A stretch of 64,000 nucleotides of DNA, from the NCBI GenBank assembly GCA_965178125.1, contig OZ237745.1, forward strand, positions 1,178,001 through 1,242,000, in the 5' to 3' direction. Made by a program: the position numbers and the translations under genes. Position 1 is the stretch's first letter. Every line of letters begins with the position of its first letter. The notes under the pieces are model-generated. The model was not told the DNA's origin and did not search any database. It worked only from the letters and a program-made list of their open reading frames with translations. This document shows, piece by piece, positions 58,211-64,000 of the stretch. Source of the stretch: Bilabrum cf. latius. Lineage: Eukaryota > Bigyra: Bicosoecida > Bigyra > Bicosoecida.

Positions 58211-60780
58211 TTTCTTCCGGTGATGCAACGGCAAGCAAGGCGGAATCCGACGCCGGTGTGTCGTCCTGGTCCAAGCGGCTCCTGCAGAACCAGGGAGGAG
58301 GAGGAGCGGGGCAACGCACCGACGGGACTGCGGATGCAGGCGCGAGCGATGGACAGCAGCGGCCCGCACCGGGACCCGGAGCCGAAAACCGGCCCCCTCG
58401 CACTGCAGCCGAGCTGGACGCGATGGTCCAACGACTCGAGCTCCCGGTGGCGGAGTGCAGGCCAGACGAGGCCCCACCCTCGGAGCATGGTGTGGTGCCC
58501 CAGGTGCAGGGCACGCAGTCCAGGCGCATCGTCGCGCCCGTGAGGCTGGTGGAGCTTCCAGGGAACAGCGGCACGGCGTACCCTCGGGTCATCCCGCAGG
58601 TGGACTGCGTGCGCATCCTGTCCCAGGCCTAGACACCCACGGGCACCCCCATGGCTGGGACTCCCATGGGGCTGCCGAGGGGGGACTCTGGCTCCGGGAC
58701 TGCAGCGACAGCGACAGGGGCAGGGGCAGCGACAGGGGCAGGGGCAGGGGCAGCGACAGGGGCAGGGGTATCTTCCTCCGCCTCCCCTCATGTAGGGCCA
58801 GGCGCCGAGGTTCCCGGACCCCGGCAGTGGGGCGCGAGCGTGGAGCCCGGGCTCCGTGGCTCGGCAGCGTGCATGGAGGCCATGCTCCTGTGCGCGCCCT
58901 GGAGCTCGCACGAAGACGCCATGGACCGGGCCAGGGCCGTCGCGCAGCAGGCCAAATCCCATGGGGATAGTCCGGGCTCCTCGGGCCCCGTGGAGGCAGA
59001 GGGCCCCCTGACGTGGAGCATGTCTGGGGGCAGGAAGGTGGTCCTGGTCCTCGTCAGGGGACCCGAGGCTGCCGAGGGGCTGCGGCTGCTGGAGGACATC
59101 GGGCCCGCGCTCCTTGAGAGGCAGAGCCTGAGATCGGGGGCGGCAGGGAACAGTGGGAGCGGGGAAGACGCGTCTTCGGCCGCTGCGGTTCTCCAGCGAC
59201 AGGTGGATCGGACCGGGGAGCAGCAGGGGCAGGGACGTGGACAGGGACAGAGAGGCCAGCATGAGGTGGCTGGCCTCCTCCGGCCCGGCACTGCCACTGC
59301 CCCAGGCGCAGGCACAGGAGCAGGCACTTCTGACGGAGACGCCTCCAAGACCCCCACGGGTGTGCCCCCCAGCGCCGTGCCATTCCTACCCGACTCGGGT
59401 CTCAGCGTGACCGACGGGTCAGCCCCGGCGCCGGGGGCCCCGTCCGCGGACAGGACTGCCCAGCCCGACCGGGCGCAGGGGCCCAGCCGGGGCACCCCCG
59501 CAGACCGCAGCGGCTCCGCTGCTCTGAGCCACTCACCAGCGGGATCCGGCGGCCTGTCGTCCCCCTCAGGGCTGGGGCAGCCTGAGGGCACCGCCCCGCC
59601 GGCTTTCGCAGAGGTGTCCAAGGCAGGCAGCTGCGGCAGCAGTGGCGGGGCCGGATCCCGGGCCCTGGCTGCAAGCTCGGCCAGCAACGGCGAAAGCGAG
59701 GAGCGGGGCAGTACGGAGTCTCCCAAGAGTCCTAAGTCGGTGACTGGAAGCAAGGTGGAGGGTGCATCGCATGGCAGCGCTGAGGTGTCTGAGTCCGCGT
59801 CTGCGTCTTCGAAGGGCACCGGCCTGCTGGACGCAGTCGGCGCCTCGTCCTCGTCCGCTTCTTCGTCGGCCAGCAGCCACCCGCAGGAGGGCGATGGCGG
59901 CCGCGGCAACGAGAAGGGGGCTTCCGGTGTGGGCATGGGCAGCCGGCTGCGGAGGCGGGTGCCCAAGCTGATCCGCGGGCTCTCCGTGGAGGTGGATGGG
60001 GACGAGAATGGAGGTGTGTATAGGGGCGACGGATAGAAACAGGATGGCAGCGAGGCGGGAACCAACGGCCATGCAGGTGATCTCGACGATGTGGGCACAT
60101 ACACAGCCGGTGCCGGCAGCCGTCCGACCGTGTGGCTCGTGGTGCTGCGGCTGGGGGCCGTGCACTTCAGGCACAGCCGAGGGTGGGTGCGGCTGGGCGG
60201 CCCACGGCTCGGGGAAGCCCCCCCGGTGATTGTTCCCAGAGGCATCGCAGCACTGGCCCAGGCCCAGGCACAGGGGCGAGGGCGAGGGCAGGCGATCCCG
60301 CCATTCATGCCGCAGCACTTGATGCACGCGCAGTCGCAGCAAATGCAGGCAGGCGCGGCCGGGTCTCCTGGCATGGGGCAGGGACATGGGCATGTGCAAG
60401 GCCATGGTCACTGGCAAGGACGGGTGGTGGCCCGGGGCCCAAGTCCCAGCAAGGTGCTGCCTGGGGGGGCGGGGCCTAGTGGAGCGCAGGGATACCCCCA
60501 GTACGGGGGCGGGTGGGGCGTGGGCGCCGGGGCGCCGCCACTGGCTCTCGGGGCTCAAGGGAGCGACATGCCTCCCGTACACGGCAGGCAGCAGCGGACC
60601 GTGCCCCAGACAATGGTGCTTGACGCGCTCCGGCGGGCCGTGCAGCCGCACGAGCTGCAGGCCCTCGCGGCCAGAGCGCGGGAAGCGAATCAGGGGGCGG
60701 CGCATGCGGGCCTCGGCGACAAGCGCGTGAGGGAACACCCTGATTCGGAACAGGCACAGGGCAAGCGGAGGAGGTTATGA
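56428..60780 (+). CDS. Large Gln/Gly-rich protein, function unknown
   Basis: 1,450 residues from ATG 56428 to TGA 60778-60780, with nine TAG codons (56611, 56803, 56908, 57097, 57280, 57967, 58066, 58630, 60034). The first ~220 residues have ordinary composition and look folded (WDTAVLYRFPSSLS, LWLSLWTAVRNNQGIHIGILD). The centre is Met/Gln-rich with a coiled-coil-like stretch (RRWQHQQMFWQQQ and on), in which TAG 57967 sits between three CAGs on each side. Further on, SRRIVAPVRLVELPGN and HEDAMDRARAVAQQAKS are separated by Gly/Ser/Ala tracts. Near the C-terminus are VWLVVLRLGAVHFRHSRGW and a final basic KRRRL. I do not recognise the family; composition suggests a nuclear regulatory protein. 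Without TAG as sense the AT-rich first exon-like part would appear intergenic. Confidence 0.66.
57967..57969 (+). other. UAG in the middle of a CAG run
   Basis: Codons read CAG CAG CAG TAG CAG CAG CAG TTG. One C-to-T step from CAG; the run stays homogeneous if UAG is Gln. Confidence 0.92.
58176..58208 (+). repeat. (GCT)11 encoding poly-Ala
   Basis: A run of GCT codons giving about eleven alanines in the large Gln/Gly-rich protein. Confidence 0.92.
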
Positions 60781-60980
60781 AATGATTTTGATTGCTTTCG
60801 TGTGAACAGAATTGCATCTGTTATAAAAATGATTCGTAGTTGTAAGCATCCGAATGCGGTATCGATTTAGAGGTGGAGACATCCACTTTCCTAGAACTTG
60901 TTATGTTGCCGAATCCCAGACTGCGATCGCGAAGAACGACGCTAATGAGTAAGTCCCGGTATGAAGCAGCTCAGTAGGAG

Positions 60981-61147
60981 TATTCTCGGCTCTTAGTGGC
61001 AATGGGCGCATTGAATCGCACCCACGCCGTGGATTCCGAGACCTAGGTAGCCGGTTGATGTCGGTGACTATCCCAGGCTTGGGTCGATCTTGCCCGCAGG
61101 GAACGAGGGGAAGCCTGTCTAAGGCAGGCAGCCCCTAGCAATTAAGC
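60981..61147. repeat. 167-bp direct repeat, copy 1
   Basis: Identical over 167 bp to 61298-61464. Contains self-complementary segments (CCCAGGCTTGGG at about 61073 and GCCTG...CAGGC at about 61113) and the string CAGGGAACGAGGGG, but no open frame. Could be a structured RNA gene or a mobile-element remnant; see findings. Confidence 0.95.
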
Positions 61148-61297
61148 GGGCCGAAACACAGCCCAACGTTCTCACGAAATGTCTAGTCATTGAAGCCGAA
61201 GCAGTGCAGTTGCCGCTCGAACTCGATGAGCTCGTACCTGTACAGAGAGACGTATCACAAAAGAGGGGAAACATACAGATGATGCATGAGTCGGGAT

Positions 61298-61464
61298 TAT
61301 TCTCGGCTCTTAGTGGCAATGGGCGCATTGAATCGCACCCACGCCGTGGATTCCGAGACCTAGGTAGCCGGTTGATGTCGGTGACTATCCCAGGCTTGGG
61401 TCGATCTTGCCCGCAGGGAACGAGGGGAAGCCTGTCTAAGGCAGGCAGCCCCTAGCAATTAAGC
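61298..61464. repeat. 167-bp direct repeat, copy 2
   Basis: Perfect copy of 60981-61147, same orientation, 150 bp downstream of it. Downstream of each copy the sequence TTCTCACG recurs at a slightly different distance. Confidence 0.95.
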
Positions 61465-63165
61465 AGGCCTTCTTAAAAAGACGAGCACACACATTCTCAC
61501 GGATAGTGGTGCATGCAGTCCACCCGACGTGACAGCCCATCGAATACTAATCGAGATACCTGCAAGAAGAGAGTGTTCCGCGAGACAGGTCACCAAGGGT
61601 GGTAAAAAGGCCTCCAATGGTGGTATTAATGCGGTTACGGCCAAATTAGGTTAAAAGGACGGCGACTCTTCGTCGAGAGTGGCACCCGGCCGCCCGTGAC
61701 AAGCGGCAGGCCGAGCACGCCTCATCTTCCCGACGGTGTGGGCAAGCAAGCGCCGCAGCTGCTGAAGAGCACCGCGACGCGCAAGCAAGCAATCATGAAA
61801 CAACACCAGCGCTACAGGTGCGCAGCTAGGCTGCTTTCTTCTCACATGTAATACAGGCGTCTCTCGGATCGGGTCGCTGTAACGTCTGCCGCTTGCTTGC
61901 GTGAGATCACGACAAAGCTGCTGCAAAGACCGAAATCAAGCAAGAGCATGCAATCGTACGCGATTGAAGCACATGGAACTCGATTGGATCGATGCGAATG
62001 TCGCACAGCTTTCCCAGGATACGGTCATGCCCCGCGGCCCGTCCGAGCGGCCCCGCCTTCTCAGGAGGAGCCAGACAGGCCAGAAATGGAGTCCCGCAGC
62101 CAGTATGACTGAGCGCCGGAGCCGCCTCCGACAGCGGCAAATTCCCTGATCTCGCAGTGGCGCGAATGCGACGGTACCCTCGGGATGGGGGCCCTCCGCT
62201 GACGTGTGGCCACTGCTTGTTAGCACGTGTTGATACATGCGGTCCGGCAAAGCGGCGCCGAAGCCAAAACTTACAGGTTTGCAGCAGACGAAACCTTGAG
62301 TGCGTAGTTATCGGACGGGATGTCACAACTGCCTGTGCCAGAAGAAAGGAAGCAGCATACCGTTGTAAAGAACGAATGGCGCAAGTAGCCACTGAAGCCG
62401 GCAATAGCTTCCAGGCAAGTGGAAAGTGTCGAGGTCCAGATTAGTGGGTCGGGTGCTATAGTGCCCCGCCCAACACCCGAGGACCCCGCTCGTTGGTCTA
62501 TCTTGGATCGCCCATGCCGCAGTACTTGCACCTAGGTTTGGCGCAGTCCCGCACGGAGAAGGGGCGTCCGAATGTGGCATTTCCACGCAATGCAAGGACT
62601 GAAACCTCTCACACGTTGGTCCGATGTATAAAGTGTGGTGATATGCCCTGCTTGACGCAAAAGCACTCGCAAGGAACACCAGCCGTCTCGCAGCCGCACA
62701 TTTCGTCGTCTGCAAGAAGATAGAAGTGTACACCCGCGCGTAGACCGAGACAGTGGGTGGTGCGGCTAGGTCGATAACGAGTGATGCATAAAAATGCACT
62801 ACTGTCGGCGCCAGTTAGCGCCGCTCTTGCCTTAGGGATAATTTAGGCAGAACAGCGACTCTAGATCTGAGGCCTTCTTTTTATCCATACGAAGGATCTT
62901 ACACTTGCATCCAGTCCACACAATCATAAAATTATTCCATGTTTATCTAACCGGAGAGGCTAGACAAGCATTCAGATGCTTCAGTCGAACATTTGGGACG
63001 AGAGAAGTGCGTCCTGTGCTTCAAACTTGCTGTCCGCTTTTATTGAAACAGAACGCAACAAATTCTCAAGCGAAGGTTCGGCGATCTCGCGGACCGGTCC
63101 GGTCACCACCGGACTCACCGGTGCATGCAATCCTCGTGGCGACAGAGCGCCGAGTCCGCTTATTC

Positions 63166-64000
63166 TCAGTCAGAATATGTCCATGAGGCAAGTCCCATGC
63201 CTTCCAGCTCCTCCCAGAACGACTCCGGGATCTCCTGGCCCTCCTTGAACACCGCCGAGTTCTCCTGCGCCATGGCCGCGCTGTCCGCCCCTGGGATCAC
63301 CGAGGCAACGCGAGAGTGCCGCAGCGGGAACGCTAGCGCGGCTGCCTTCAGCGACACTCCCCGCGCCTCGCACACGGCCGCAAGCTCAGCCGCCCGCTGC
63401 AGAGCGTACTGCGGTGCATCGGCGTAGTCCAGCTTGAGCTGGAAGGTCCCGTCCTCCCCTTGTTCCCTGGCCCGGCCCTTCTCCAGCAGCGACTTCCAGG
63501 CATCCGCCACCGAAGGATCAGCCCCCGCTGGTGGATCCCCTCCTCCTCCTCCTCCTCCCGCCCCCTGCTGCGCCCCCACAGCCGCAGCCACCAGCACCTC
63601 AGCCGGGGCAGCCAGCAGCCCGCTGTTGTAGGCGCCCCCCACCAGCACCCCCACGCTGTGGCTGTCAGTCTCCCGCTCGTCCAGCAGCTGCAAGAACCCC
63701 CTGCGCCCCTCCCACCTGGTCCTCGCCTCCTCCCCCCCCTGCAGTGAGGCATCGATCGGAGCAGCGTTCTCCATGAGGCTCATGCGCCCCGCCACCAGGA
63801 AGAAATCGAGCAGCGGGGACCCGTCCTCCTCCTTCAGGTCCAGGAACCGCGCCGTCCGGGCCGGGTCCAGCTCGTTCTGCCCTGCGCCCACGGCCTCCAC
63901 GCCCTCACCCTTGCCGCCGCGCATCCGCCCGAGGGCCGCCGCACCGCCCCCCTCGGTCAGCTCGGCGAAATGCTTCTCCGTGCTCTCCGGGGTCTGGTGC
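63166..64000 (-). CDS. Aldo/keto reductase, C-terminal part (runs off the window end)
   Basis: Open from the window end to TGA 63166, 277 residues, no TAG. It matches the C-terminal two thirds of the D-threo-aldose 1-dehydrogenase-like branch of the aldo/keto reductase barrel: FFLVAGRMSLM, GVLVGGAYNSGLL, the cofactor-side SLKAAALAFPLRHSRVASVIPGADS, and the end IPESFWEELEGMGL. These enzymes oxidise or reduce sugars or small carbonyls with NAD(P). The catalytic Tyr/Lys/His and the start lie beyond the window. A Gly-rich insert sits at about 63500-63590. The ATG at 63924 is internal, because the homology continues upstream of it. Confidence 0.88.
   Translation of the reverse strand, partial: HQTPESTEKHFAELTEGGGAAALGRMRGGKGEGVEAVGAGQNELDPARTARFLDLKEEDGSPLLDFFLVAGRMSLMENAAPIDASLQGGEEARTRWEGRRGFLQLLDERETDSHSVGVLVGGAYNSGLLAAPAEVLVAAAVGAQQGAGGGGGGGDPPAGADPSVADAWKSLLEKGRAREQGEDGTFQLKLDYADAPQYALQRAAELAAVCEARGVSLKAAALAFPLRHSRVASVIPGADSAAMAQENSAVFKEGQEIPESFWEELEGMGLASWTYSD

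Larger units (their letters stand above)
60781..63165. other. Longest gene-free stretch (2.4 kb)
   Basis: Between the Gln/Gly-rich protein gene (+) and the end of the aldo/keto reductase gene (-). Base composition is lower in GC than the genes. It contains the duplicated 167-bp element. Open frames at 61907-62404 and 62323-62799 (both -) overlap each other in different frames and show no protein-like composition, start context or domain. Even reading TAG as Gln I found no convincing gene. No tRNA cloverleaf recognised. Confidence 0.6.

Noticed and set aside
60840-60845. TGTAAG after the Gln/Gly-rich gene (and at about 37605) as a green-algal TGTAA poly(A) signal
   Set aside because: It occurs downstream of only a few genes, too few to separate from chance or to use for placing the organism.
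60981-61147. 167-bp repeat as 5S rRNA, U1, U2, U4, U5 or U6 snRNA, or a tRNA
   Set aside because: I compared it by eye with these RNAs on both strands and found no convincing match; no Sm site or T-loop. It stays unassigned.
62323-62799. Open frames in the 2.4-kb gene-free stretch (62323-62799, 61907-62404, 62905-63186)
   Set aside because: They overlap in conflicting frames, have random-looking composition and no domains. Extending them through TAG does not help.

Overview
This is a compact, GC-rich piece of a eukaryotic nuclear genome. It carries GT-AG spliceosomal introns and eukaryote-only genes: NPL4, CWF19L1, a HECT E3 ligase, an F-box protein, an SR-like protein, a PQ-loop lysosomal-type transporter and an EDR2 C-terminal-domain protein. 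NPL4 is of the plant-like type without the zinc finger, and EDR2 C-terminal domains are typical of plants, algae and some protists. A unicellular alga or protist is therefore most likely, but I cannot place it further. About 56 of the 64 kb is coding, in 16 genes.

The central observation is a non-standard genetic code. Almost every gene looks shattered under the standard code, but the breaks are only ever TAG. Reading TAG as a sense codon fuses the pieces into 16 continuous genes with sensible domain order. By hand I count about 98 in-frame TAG codons in 15 of the 16 genes. All 16 genes end in TGA (13) or TAA (3), none in TAG. At three highly conserved glutamine positions the genome has TAG: the arginase GQP motif, the NPL4 FQxSD motif and the EDR2/DUF1336 NxQxP motif. 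TAG also lies inside CAG-encoded polyglutamine runs. The code is inferred to be UAG = Gln, with UAA and UGA as stops. All CDS calls below use it.

Layout: 1-1664 (+) end of a PA-domain protein; 1864-5424 (-) F-box/LRR/zinc-finger protein; 5722-8566 (-) NPL4 with two introns; 8779-11433 (+) CWF19L1; 11531-13522 (-) membrane-anchored protein of unknown function; 13705-31995 (-) a giant intronless HECT ubiquitin ligase of about 6,100 residues; 33016-34806 (-) RS-rich nuclear protein; 35245-37538 (+) PQ-loop transporter with two introns; 37795-43071 (-) large low-complexity nuclear protein; 43412-46834 (-) phosphotransferase-peptidase M23 fusion; 46952-48637 (+) membrane protein with EDR2 C-terminal domain; 48927-51671 (+) secreted glycosidase-like protein with one intron that holds a minisatellite; 51919-53289 (-) arginase with a likely mitochondrial presequence; 53743-55842 (+) and 56428-60780 (+) two low-complexity Gln-rich proteins; 60781-63165 a gene-free stretch with a perfect 167-bp direct repeat; 63166-64000 (-) the C-terminal part of an aldo/keto reductase.

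The genes are not an operon or a pathway. Three concern ubiquitin or protein quality control (F-box protein, NPL4, HECT ligase) and two concern RNA processing (CWF19L1, RS protein). Two genome-wide habits show up: gene 5' ends are AT-richer and carry most of the introns, while 3' ends are GC-rich; and hexanucleotide microsatellites encode dipeptide repeats in many genes. No tRNA, rRNA, transposase or CRISPR was seen.
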